Position numbers and translations under genes: made by a program
The notes under the pieces: model-generated
Told to the model about the DNA's origin: nothing
Seen by the model: only the letters and a program-made list of their open reading frames with translations
The model's database searches: none
Origin: Eubacterium sp.
GTDB taxonomy: Bacteria; Bacillota; Clostridia; Lachnospirales; Lachnospiraceae
NCBI GenBank assembly: GCA_024681495.1
Contig: JAILAS010000066.1
Coordinates: forward strand, 1-12,015
Direction: 5' to 3'
Length of the DNA: 12,015 nt
Shown: one piece after another, positions 1 through 5,546 of the stretch
Layout: every line of letters starts with the position of its first letter
Numbering within the stretch: the first letter of the stretch is position 1

Positions 1-239
1 AAGCGCTGGTTCCCGTATACGTGGCGCTCGACGACGGCGAGAGGCTCGCCCGCGCGGTTAAGCGGGAGAGGCTGCAGAGGGAGCCCAATTACAAGGAAGT
101 CTGCCGCAGGTATCTGGCGGACGAGGAGGATTTTTCCGATATAGAATTGGAGAGGGCCGGGATCGAAAAGTTTTTCTACAACATGGATTTGGATACGGCC
201 GTAAGTAACATAGAGGAATACCTCTCCGATGTGTTATAA
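1..239 (+). CDS. Guanylate-kinase-like protein, C-terminal fragment (5' end outside window)
   Basis: The reading frame is open from base 3 (the first two bases end an earlier codon) and stops at TAA 237-239, so about 78 C-terminal residues are visible. They read as the end of the lid and the last helices of a guanylate kinase: a strand VPVYVALDD, then a basic stretch RAVKRERLQREPNY, then CRRYLADEEDFS and a terminal NMDLDTAVSNIEEYL helix. This matches the layout of the GMP kinase family (ATP + GMP to ADP + GDP, cytoplasmic), in which an Arg-rich lid precedes the 'N-x-D-hydrophobic' C-terminus. The P-loop and GMP-binding residues lie outside the window, so activity cannot be judged. It sits where thymidylate kinase (tmk) is found in Bacillus. 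A divergent nucleotide kinase of another kind remains possible. The GTG at 21 is internal, not the start. Confidence 0.6.
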   Translation, partial: ALVPVYVALDDGERLARAVKRERLQREPNYKEVCRRYLADEEDFSDIELERAGIEKFFYNMDLDTAVSNIEEYLSDVL

Positions 240-240
240 T
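232..240 (+). promoter_or_regulatory. Possible extended -10 promoter at the end of the kinase gene
   Basis: TGTTATAAT is a perfect TGnTATAAT extended -10 element and covers the stop codon of the kinase-like gene. No good -35 hexamer stands 16-18 bases upstream, so use would depend on the TGn contact. If active, it would start a transcript about 60 bases before yaaR. A chance match made by the codons Val-Leu-stop is a real alternative. Confidence 0.3.
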
Positions 241-263
241 GATTTATTGGAAGAGGTGATTGC

Positions 264-284
264 GCGACCGGTGAAAACCGTCGC
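264..284 (+). other. Intercistronic RNA hairpin with GAAA tetraloop
   Basis: GCGAC (264-268) pairs with GTCGC (280-284), and GGT (270-272) pairs with ACC (277-279), leaving one bulged C (269) and a GAAA tetraloop (273-276). It ends 6 bases before the GGGGAGG ribosome binding site of yaaR. No U-tract follows, so it is not an intrinsic terminator. It may stabilise or process the mRNA, or tune yaaR translation. The pairing is read directly; the function is inferred. Confidence 0.45.
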
Positions 285-305
285 CGGCCAGGGGAGGATC
301 CCGGA

Positions 306-749
306 GTGGATATAAAGGTCAATCAGACAAATCAGGTACAGGCGTCAGCCGAGACGGCGAAGACTGCGGCCCCCGACGACGGGAGCTTTAAGTTCACGCC
401 CGCCAGTGCCATAGAGGAGACCGACCTCCAGGCCACCATAAACCGTATGATGAGCGATATCTCCACGCAGGGCGAGGTGCTCGCCAGACACATGGACATT
501 CGCTACATGAAGAAATACAGGCAGATGATCAAGGATTTTCTGAACGAGGTCGTGTACAGGTCACACGAGTTCTCGCGTGAGAATTTCCTCGATCGCAAGG
601 GTCGTCACAGGGTCTACGGAATCGTCAGGCTCATCGACTCGAACCTGGACGAGATAGCCCAGGAGCTTATGAAGGACGAGGCGGACCACCTCATGATTCT
701 GGAGAAGATCGGTGAGATAGAAGGTCTGCTTTTGGATATCATTACTTAG
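306..749 (+). CDS. yaaR: YaaR family protein (DUF327)
   Basis: This gene encodes 147 residues and starts with GTG at 306, eight bases after a strong GGGGAGG (291-297). The first 35 or so residues are polar and probably disordered. The rest is helical and carries the family pattern: VLARHMDIRYMKKYRQMIKDF, a basic middle with KGRHRVYGIVRLIDSNLDEI, and the typical end EKIGEIEGLLLDIIT. Length and the C-terminal 'IGxIxGLLxD' ending fit YaaR (Pfam DUF327), a small soluble protein of Firmicutes with no firmly established function. Its position directly before holB is the conserved Bacillus arrangement (yaaR-holB-ricT). The holB ribosome binding site overlaps the yaaR stop codon, so the two are almost certainly co-transcribed. 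No signal peptide or membrane segment is seen. Confidence 0.85.
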   Translation: MDIKVNQTNQVQASAETAKTAAPDDGSFKFTPASAIEETDLQATINRMMSDISTQGEVLARHMDIRYMKKYRQMIKDFLNEVVYRSHEFSRENFLDRKGRHRVYGIVRLIDSNLDEIAQELMKDEADHLMILEKIGEIEGLLLDIIT

Positions 750-759
750 GAAGGTCATT

Positions 760-1755
760 ATGTCAGGATTAGACCAGATTATCGGCCAGGAGCCGGTTAT
801 AGAACATCTCAGAACGGCGGTCCTTATGGAGCGCATTTCTCATGCATATATTTTGGAAGGCGACGAGGGCTCGGGAAAGAAGCTTATCGCCAGGACATTT
901 GCCAAGACCATCCAGTGCGAGGTCGGGGGGCTCACGCCCTGCGGCAAGTGCCATTCCTGCCTTCAGATGGAGTCCGGTTCGCAGCCGGACGTGATTTATG
1001 TCAACCACGAAAACCCGGGGCTGATTTCGGTAGACGAGATTAGGAACCAGATTACCAAGGATATTTCTATTCGACCCTATTCCAGTCCCCGCAAGATATA
1101 TATTGTGGACGAGGCACAAAAGATGAACGAGCAGGCGCAGAACGCCCTGCTGAAAACTCTCGAGGAACCGCCCGAATACGCAGTAATCATGTTGCTTACG
1201 TCCAATGCTGAAACCTTATTACCAACCATCCGTTCCCGATGCGTCACGCTTAAGCTCACGCCGCTTAGCGACGAGCAGGTGCGCACGTATCTTACGGACC
1301 ATCTCTCCATACCCGCCGAGCAGGCCAGGGTGTGCGCTGCATTCGCCCAGGGCTCCATCGGCCGGGCGCTTCTTCTGGCGCACAATGAGAAGTTCATGCA
1401 GGTCCGCGCCTCAGCGGTCGAGCTCCTCAAGAGGATGTCCGATATAGACAGCTACGAAATGAAGAAGGCGATCAAGCAGGTCCAGGACTATAAGATCGAT
1501 ACAGGAGACTACCTGGATCTTCTGTCCGTGTGGTACAGAGACGTGCTCAGGTTTAAGGCCACTCAGGAGGCTGACGCCATCATATTCAGCGACGAGACCA
1601 TGGAGATTCTCAATCAGTCGAACCGCTTCTCATATGCGGGACTAGAGGAGATACTTCAGGCCATTACGACCGCGAGGGGGAGGCTTCGTGCCAACGTCTC
1701 CTTCGACCTCACCATGGAACTGTTGCTTGAGACCATAAAGGAGAATCAGAAATGA
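760..1755 (+). CDS. holB: DNA polymerase III subunit delta' (clamp-loader subunit)
   Basis: This gene encodes 331 residues, a usual length for delta'. ATG 760 follows AGGAAGG (748-754) by five bases. Delta' is part of the tau/gamma-delta-delta' AAA+ complex that loads the sliding clamp onto primed DNA. Visible motifs in order are a P-loop GDEGSGKK (residues 34-41), a zinc module (Cys53, then CGKCHSC at 61-67), Walker B IYIVDE (113-118), LKTLEEPP (131-138) and the SRC motif in TIRSRC (156-161). The P-loop ends in KK, without the Ser/Thr that follows the Lys in active ATPases, so it probably does not hydrolyse ATP, as is known for delta'. The C-terminal third is the helical collar domain. The stop overlaps the ricT start (ATGA). 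Confidence 0.93.
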   Translation: MSGLDQIIGQEPVIEHLRTAVLMERISHAYILEGDEGSGKKLIARTFAKTIQCEVGGLTPCGKCHSCLQMESGSQPDVIYVNHENPGLISVDEIRNQITKDISIRPYSSPRKIYIVDEAQKMNEQAQNALLKTLEEPPEYAVIMLLTSNAETLLPTIRSRCVTLKLTPLSDEQVRTYLTDHLSIPAEQARVCAAFAQGSIGRALLLAHNEKFMQVRASAVELLKRMSDIDSYEMKKAIKQVQDYKIDTGDYLDLLSVWYRDVLRFKATQEADAIIFSDETMEILNQSNRFSYAGLEEILQAITTARGRLRANVSFDLTMELLLETIKENQK

Positions 1756-2918
1756 CAAAGATAGTACCTGTCAGCTTCAGCAGTGCCGGGCGCGTCTACG
1801 AATTCGACGCCGGCGACTACGACCTGAAGCGCGGCACTTGCGTTATAGCGGAGACCGACCGCGGTCTGGAGTTCGGCGAGGTGGCTCTGCCTCCCGAGGA
1901 GAGGGAGCTCGAGGAGGGGCAGGAGGCCCCCAAAAAGATCCTCCGACTGGCCACTCCCGAGGATAAGGAGAGACACGAAGAGAACATCGAGAAGGAAAAG
2001 GAAGCCTTCAAGATTTGCAATAAAAAGATACAGAATCACGAGCTCGACATGAGACTCGTGGGCGCGGAGTTCACCTTCGACAACAGGAAGCTTCTTTTCT
2101 ACTTTACCGCAGAGGGCAGGGTGGATTTCAGAAGTCTCGTGAAGGATCTGGCCTCCGTGTTCCACACCAGAATAGAGCTCAGGCAGTTTGGCGTCCGGGA
2201 CGAGACGAAGCTGCTCGGCGGACTGGGCATCTGCGGAAGGGAGCTGTGCTGCTCCACCTTCCTCACCGACTTCGCGCCGGTTTCCATCAAGATGGCGAAG
2301 GATCAGAGCCTCTCGCTCAATCCGACCAAGATCTCCGGCTGCTGCGGCAGGCTCATGTGCTGCCTGCGCAACGAGGAGGAGACCTACGAGGAGCTTAACT
2401 CCAAGCTTCCCCGTAAGGGCGACGTGGTGGAGACACCCGAGGGCCTCGAGGGAGACGTGTCCGGCATAAACGTGCTCAGGCAGCAGGTTAAGGTGATCGT
2501 CGAGCTCGACGGTGACAAGGAGGAGCGCGTCTACGGAGCCGACGAGGTCGTCTTCAAGAGCCACAGGCGCCCGAAGAAGCAGGAGAAGCAGGAAAAACAG
2601 GAGAAGTCCGAGAAGGTGGCCGCCACAGAGTCCCCCGAGGAGAAGGACCGCTCCCGCGACAGGCGCCGCGGCGACAAGGGCGACAGGTCCGATAAGGGCG
2701 GCGAGAAGAGGTCCGACAGGGGAGACCGTAAGAAGAACGGTTCCAATCAGGACTCCGGCCGCAGGAACGACAATAAAAAGAAGAAGGACGGGAAGAACGG
2801 ACGCGATAATAATCACAAGTCCCGCCCGCCCAGAAACAGGAAGGACAACAGGCCGCGCAAGGACAAGAGGGGAGGCCGCGATAAGGGCGGCAGCCAGGGC
2901 GAGAAATCGGATTCATGA
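1752..2918 (+). CDS. ricT: RicT-like PSP1-domain protein with long basic C-terminal tail
   Basis: This gene encodes 388 residues. ATG 1752 overlaps the holB stop, indicating translational coupling. The PSP1 core spans roughly residues 1-150, including KEAFKICNKKI and MRLVGAEFTFDNRKLLFYFTAEGRVDFRSLV read in pieces along it. A cysteine-rich segment follows: CGRELCC (161-167) and CCGRLMCC (197-204). In Bacillus, RicT (YaaT) with RicA and RicF forms the Y-complex, which binds Fe-S clusters and helps RNase Y mature mRNAs and affects sporulation and competence; the cysteines here are the expected ligands. The region to about residue 270 resembles the usual protein of some 275 residues. The remaining 115 or so residues are a low-complexity tail rich in Lys, Arg, Asp, Gly and Ser, beginning with QEK repeats. 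The tail may bind RNA, but that is inference. Confidence 0.9.
   Translation: MTKIVPVSFSSAGRVYEFDAGDYDLKRGTCVIAETDRGLEFGEVALPPEERELEEGQEAPKKILRLATPEDKERHEENIEKEKEAFKICNKKIQNHELDMRLVGAEFTFDNRKLLFYFTAEGRVDFRSLVKDLASVFHTRIELRQFGVRDETKLLGGLGICGRELCCSTFLTDFAPVSIKMAKDQSLSLNPTKISGCCGRLMCCLRNEEETYEELNSKLPRKGDVVETPEGLEGDVSGINVLRQQVKVIVELDGDKEERVYGADEVVFKSHRRPKKQEKQEKQEKSEKVAATESPEEKDRSRDRRRGDKGDRSDKGGEKRSDRGDRKKNGSNQDSGRRNDNKKKKDGKNGRDNNHKSRPPRNRKDNRPRKDKRGGRDKGGSQGEKSDS
2577..2906 (+). repeat. Low-complexity repeats encoding the RicT tail
   Basis: The 3' third of ricT is built of short imperfect repeats. QEK units encoded by CAG-GAG-AAG variants come first (about 2577-2606). Mixed DKGDRSDKG, RSDRGDR and RKDNRPRKDK segments follow to about 2906. 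Codons vary within the units, so the repetition is clearer in protein than in DNA. The block contains no hydrophobic cluster, which implies a disordered polybasic chain. Confidence 0.6.
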
Positions 2919-3652
2919 AGAACACCGTAAGATTGGATGACCTTGAGATAAAGGGATATAAATTATATCAGGACCCGGAGAGCTTTTGCTTCGGCATAGA
3001 TGCCGTATTGCTTTCCGGGTTCGCCCGTATAGGGAAGGGCGAGAAGGCCGTGGATCTTTGTTCCGGCAACGGCGCGGTGGCGCTCCTGTGCGCCGCGAAG
3101 TACGAGGCCGCGCGGATCGACTGCCTGGAGATAAACCCCGGGAGCGTGGAGCTGTGCGAGGCGAGCATCGCCCACAACCACCTGGAGGAGCGCGTTTTCG
3201 CGCACACGGGAGACGTGAAGGAGGCCACGGCCATCCTTGGCAAATCGGTTTACGACGCCGTCACCGTAAATCCCCCCTATATGAAGGCCGGCGCAGGCGC
3301 CGTCAATCCGCACGAGAGCAAGGCCATCGCCCGGCACGAGGTGCTGTGCAGCCTTGAGGATGTGATTCGCGAAGGCACACGGCTGCTCAGGCCCGGCGGC
3401 AGGTTCTACATGGTGCACAGGCCGTTCCGGCTGACGGAGGCCGTTCGGCTCATGCACGAGTACGGGCTCGAGGCGAAGCGCCTTCGCCTGGTGCAGCCCG
3501 CCCGGGATAAGGAGCCGACGATGATGCTCATAGAGGGCATGAGGGGAGCGAAGGAGGAGATTCGCGTGGAGGCGCCGCTCATCATCTACGACGACGAGGG
3601 CAGGTACACGCGGGACGTTTTGGAGATATACGGTAAGGTGCCGGCCGAATAG
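2915..3652 (+). CDS. trmN6: tRNA1(Val) A37 N6-methyltransferase family protein
   Basis: This gene encodes 245 residues, the normal size for the YfiC/YabB family. ATG 2915 overlaps the ricT stop TGA, so it is coupled to ricT. The N-terminus has the family signature FCFGIDAVLLS (24-34). The S-adenosylmethionine pocket is VDLCSGNGAVAL (46-57), and NPPY (119-122) is the catalytic motif of amino-methyltransferases acting on adenine. In Escherichia coli the family methylates N6 of A37 in tRNA1(Val), and Bacillus yabB is the positional equivalent. The exact tRNA substrate here is unproven. The product is cytoplasmic. In Bacillus yabA lies between ricT and this gene; here nothing separates them. The gene ends 19 bases before rsmI. 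Confidence 0.87.
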   Translation: MKNTVRLDDLEIKGYKLYQDPESFCFGIDAVLLSGFARIGKGEKAVDLCSGNGAVALLCAAKYEAARIDCLEINPGSVELCEASIAHNHLEERVFAHTGDVKEATAILGKSVYDAVTVNPPYMKAGAGAVNPHESKAIARHEVLCSLEDVIREGTRLLRPGGRFYMVHRPFRLTEAVRLMHEYGLEAKRLRLVQPARDKEPTMMLIEGMRGAKEEIRVEAPLIIYDDEGRYTRDVLEIYGKVPAE

Positions 3653-3671
3653 TGCCGGACGAGAGGAAGAT

Positions 3672-4517
3672 ATGGCAGGAACATTGTACATTTGCGGGAC
3701 TCCTATAGGAAACCTCGAGGACATGACGTACCGTGCGGTGCGGGTTCTCGCGGAGGCGGACATCATTGCCGCCGAGGACACCCGAAACTCCATAAAGCTG
3801 CTCAACCACTTCGACATTCATACGCCGCTGACGAGCTACCACGAGTTCAACAAGACCGAGAAGGCCGAAGAGCTCTGCGACAGGCTGGCCGAGGGCAGGG
3901 ACATTGCGCTTATCACCGACGCCGGGATGCCGGCGGTGTCAGACCCGGGCGAGGAGCTGGTGGCCATGGCTGCGGAGCGCGGTTTCGATATCCGTGTGGT
4001 CCCGGGTCCCACGGCGTGCGTTTCTGCGCTGGCGGTTTCGGGCCTGCCCACGGGCAGGTTTGCGTTCGAGGCCTTCCTCCCGAAGGATAAGAAAAAGCGA
4101 GAGAGTGTGCTCGAGTCCCTGAGGGATGAGACGCGCACCATCATAATGTACGAGGCTCCGCACCACCTCATTGCTACCCTGAAGGAGCTGGGGAAATATC
4201 TGGGGGCCGACCGAAGAATCGCGCTGTGCCGTGAGCTTACCAAGGTGCACGAGGAGGCGCTGCGCACCACCATAGGCGAGGCGCTGGTCCATTACGACGA
4301 GGAGGCACCGCGTGGGGAGTTCGTTCTGGTAATCGAGGGCAGGTCCTTTAAGGAGCTCGAGGAGGAGAGCAGGCGGAAATGGGATGAGGTTGACATAAAA
4401 TCTCACGTCGAGATGTACGAGAAAAAGGGAATGGACCACAAGGCGGCCATGAAGCAGGCGGCCACGGACAGAGGCGTTCCCAAGAGGGAAATCTATAACG
4501 CTCTTCACAAGAAATAG
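3672..4517 (+). CDS. rsmI: 16S rRNA (cytidine1402-2'-O)-methyltransferase RsmI
   Basis: This gene encodes 281 residues, the usual length. ATG 3672 follows GAGAGGAAG by two to three bases. RsmI uses S-adenosylmethionine to methylate the 2'-hydroxyl of C1402 in the ribosomal P site. Family motifs are complete: LYICGTPIGNLEDMTYRAV (5-23), AAEDTRNSIKLLNHF (33-47), ITDAGMPAVSDPG (81-93), VVPGPTACVSALAVSGLP (109-126) and APRGEFVLVIEG (212-223). The C-terminal helical extension is Lys-rich. It closes the gene cluster; in Bacillus the same position is held by yabC (rsmI), with the GIY-YIG gene yazA before it, which is missing here. No convincing intrinsic terminator follows the stop codon, so some read-through into the next gene is possible. 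Confidence 0.95.
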   Translation: MAGTLYICGTPIGNLEDMTYRAVRVLAEADIIAAEDTRNSIKLLNHFDIHTPLTSYHEFNKTEKAEELCDRLAEGRDIALITDAGMPAVSDPGEELVAMAAERGFDIRVVPGPTACVSALAVSGLPTGRFAFEAFLPKDKKKRESVLESLRDETRTIIMYEAPHHLIATLKELGKYLGADRRIALCRELTKVHEEALRTTIGEALVHYDEEAPRGEFVLVIEGRSFKELEEESRRKWDEVDIKSHVEMYEKKGMDHKAAMKQAATDRGVPKREIYNALHKK

Positions 4518-4552
4518 CCGTTTTTTGGCGTGTTTAGGCCACATGTAGTGGG

Positions 4553-4580
4553 TTGAGAAAAAATAAAAAAATGCTATAAT
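4553..4580 (+). promoter_or_regulatory. Sigma-A-type promoter of the FliD-like gene
   Basis: TTGAGA (4553-4558) and TATAAT (4575-4580) are separated by 16 bases. The -10 box is preceded by TGC, giving an extended TGnTATAAT. The spacer is almost pure A. Transcription should start near 4587, leaving a leader of about 90 bases. A small dyad CCAC-ATGTA-GTGG (4539-4551) abuts the -35 box and might be an operator. Confidence 0.75.
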
Positions 4581-4586
4581 TAGGGT

Positions 4587-4613
4587 TAACATATAAGGAA
4601 TAATGCCCGATAG
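4587..4613 (+). promoter_or_regulatory. Candidate sigma-28 (flagellar) promoter
   Basis: TAACATAT (4587-4594), an 11-base spacer and CCCGATAG (4606-4613) follow the layout TAAAGTTT-N11-GCCGATAA of FliA/SigD promoters. Five of eight -35 positions and six of eight -10 positions match, with the CCGATA core intact and the spacing exact. Start would fall near 4620, about 60 bases before the gene. The element lies just downstream of the sigma-A promoter. The fit to a FliD-like product raises its credibility, but a chance match is not excluded. Confidence 0.4.
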
Positions 4614-4638
4614 AAACTATAGAAGGTATTGTCTTCAC

Positions 4639-4654
4639 CGAACATGGATGTTCG
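4639..4654 (+). promoter_or_regulatory. 16-base dyad in the leader of the FliD-like gene
   Basis: CGAACAT and ATGTTCG are perfect inverted arms of 7 bases around a central GG. It sits 9 bases before the AAAGGAG ribosome binding site. The two-base centre is too tight for a full RNA hairpin, so a DNA operator or a partly opened hairpin is more likely. The symmetry is seen directly; its role is unknown. Confidence 0.4.
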
Positions 4655-4678
4655 ATTTGATTCAAAGGAGTGATTGAT

Positions 4679-5374
4679 ATGTCTACTATTTCAGGTCTCG
4701 TGGGAACCTATAGTTCCTCATCATCGTTTGTCGATTCCGTATTGGGTTCGACATCATCGTCGTCGAGCGGCACCAGCCTCGTTGATTACAACATGATTAA
4801 GAGCGGCGCGTATAAGAAGCTCATGCAGGCTTATTATTCGCAGGAGAGCTCGGAAACCAACGAGGACGAGGAGAAATCGCTTACCCTTGCCAAGTCTTCG
4901 GCAGAAGATCTGGCCACATCCACAGCGGATGTCATGAAGTCGGGCTTCGATGAGAGCGACAGGGAGGACCTGCTCGAGTCCCTTAAGTCGTGGGTGGATG
5001 ATTACAATTCCGTAATCGAGTCCACGGATGACATCAACGACACCTCGACGCTTCGTCAGGTTCTTTGGATGACCCAGATGACGGAGGCCAATGAGGGCCT
5101 GCTCAGCGATATCGGCATTACGGTTAATTCCGATAACACGCTTTCCATCGATGAGGATGCGTTCGCAGAGGCAGATCTTACCACGGTGAATTCTCTGTTT
5201 GACAGGAATTCGTCGAGCTCTTACGGAAGCAAGATCGTTTCATATGCGGCGTCGACCTATTCTGCGGCCAGCAATTCGCTTTCCAGCAGTTCTACGGCTT
5301 CCGCTTACACCAGCACGGGCTCCTACAGGTCGTCATCGCTCGACTACAGCTCGCTTTTCGACAGCCTGTCGTAA
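4679..5374 (+). CDS. Serine-rich protein resembling the C-terminal domain of FliD flagellar cap protein
   Basis: This gene encodes 231 residues. ATG 4679 is chosen because AAAGGAG (4664-4670) ends eight bases before it; an in-frame GTG at 4670 would overlap that site. The protein starts MSTISGLVGTYSSSSS, is very rich in Ser, has no cysteine, and lacks a signal peptide and membrane segments. Residues 100-190 resemble the FliD C-terminal domain: LKSWVDDYNSVIES, then STLRQVL, LLSDIGITVNSDNTLSIDE and LTTVNSLFD, matching the family's 'diGIt..dGtLslD...l...vn.lF' pattern. It lacks the N-terminal FliD domain and the terminal coiled coil, which is replaced by a Ser/Tyr tail. FliD caps the flagellar filament after export through the flagellar secretion system. 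This orphan short form could be an exported flagellar or surface accessory protein, which is inference. It is flanked by its own promoter and terminator. Confidence 0.6.
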   Translation: MSTISGLVGTYSSSSSFVDSVLGSTSSSSSGTSLVDYNMIKSGAYKKLMQAYYSQESSETNEDEEKSLTLAKSSAEDLATSTADVMKSGFDESDREDLLESLKSWVDDYNSVIESTDDINDTSTLRQVLWMTQMTEANEGLLSDIGITVNSDNTLSIDEDAFAEADLTTVNSLFDRNSSSSYGSKIVSYAASTYSAASNSLSSSSTASAYTSTGSYRSSSLDYSSLFDSLS

Positions 5375-5387
5375 TAGGATTACATTT

Positions 5388-5416
5388 CTGATACACCACG
5401 AAGTATGTGGCATCAG
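5388..5416 (+). other. 3' untranslated hairpin before the terminator
   Basis: CTGAT (5388-5392) pairs with ATCAG (5412-5416) and CCAC (5396-5399) with GTGG (5407-5410), with an internal loop and a seven-base loop GAAGTAT. It lies 13 bases after the stop codon of the FliD-like gene and upstream of the terminator. It may protect the mRNA 3' end or belong to a small 3'-derived RNA; no function is shown. Confidence 0.45.
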
Positions 5417-5434
5417 TTTCAAAAAGCCCATAAG

Positions 5435-5461
5435 GCCCTCGGTACTGCCGGGGGCTTTTTC
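5435..5461 (+). terminator. Intrinsic terminator after the FliD-like gene
   Basis: GCCCTCGG (5435-5442) pairs with CCGGGGGC (5448-5455) over eight positions including one G-U, with loop TACTG, followed by five U residues (5456-5460). An upstream AAAAAGCCC (5421-5429) is an exact complement of GGGCTTTTT (5452-5460) and could form an alternative stem. It should end the upstream transcript before the surface-protein gene. Confidence 0.85.
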
Positions 5462-5479
5462 TAAAAAGGAATACAGCGA

Positions 5480-5505
5480 GGGTCGGCCCAGTAGGCTACA
5501 GACCC
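5480..5505 (+). other. Possible leader stem-loop upstream of the surface-protein gene
   Basis: GGGTC (5480-5484) pairs with GACCC (5501-5505), and inside it GCC (5486-5488) pairs with GGC (5494-5496) around CAGTA. It does not match a riboswitch class that I know. No convincing sigma-A promoter was found between the terminator and the gene (5462-5546), so the transcript origin is unclear. Confidence 0.3.
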
Positions 5506-5546
5506 GGCGAATCGTCACATGTCATATGCAAAAGGGAGGAGAGCTT

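Noticed and set aside
760..1755. tau/gamma subunit (DnaX) instead of delta'
   Set aside because: The length of 331 residues, the P-loop lacking the Ser/Thr after Lys, and the yaaR-ricT context fit HolB; DnaX is much longer.
1746..2816. Minus-strand open frame of 356 codons opposite ricT, hydrophobic translation
   Set aside because: It mirrors the codon pattern of ricT, whose motifs and ATGA overlaps are secure. The Leu/Val-rich product is the complement of Lys/Glu codons, and no ribosome binding site or domain is visible.
4511..4530. GCC-GTTTTTT-GGC as a terminator after rsmI
   Set aside because: Only three pairs enclose the T-run, which lies in the loop rather than after the stem.
4670..4678. 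GTG at 4670 as start of the FliD-like gene
   Set aside because: It shares its first base with the AAAGGAG ribosome binding site, whereas ATG 4679 has proper spacing.
5199..5546. Upstream extension of the surface-protein frame
   Set aside because: It overlaps the FliD-like gene and the terminator and has no start signal; the signal peptide begins at 5547 right after GGGAGG.
5462..5546. Cyclic-di-GMP or other known riboswitch before the surface-protein gene
   Set aside because: The conserved core bases of the riboswitch classes I know are not present and the interval is short; only a simple nested stem can be supported.
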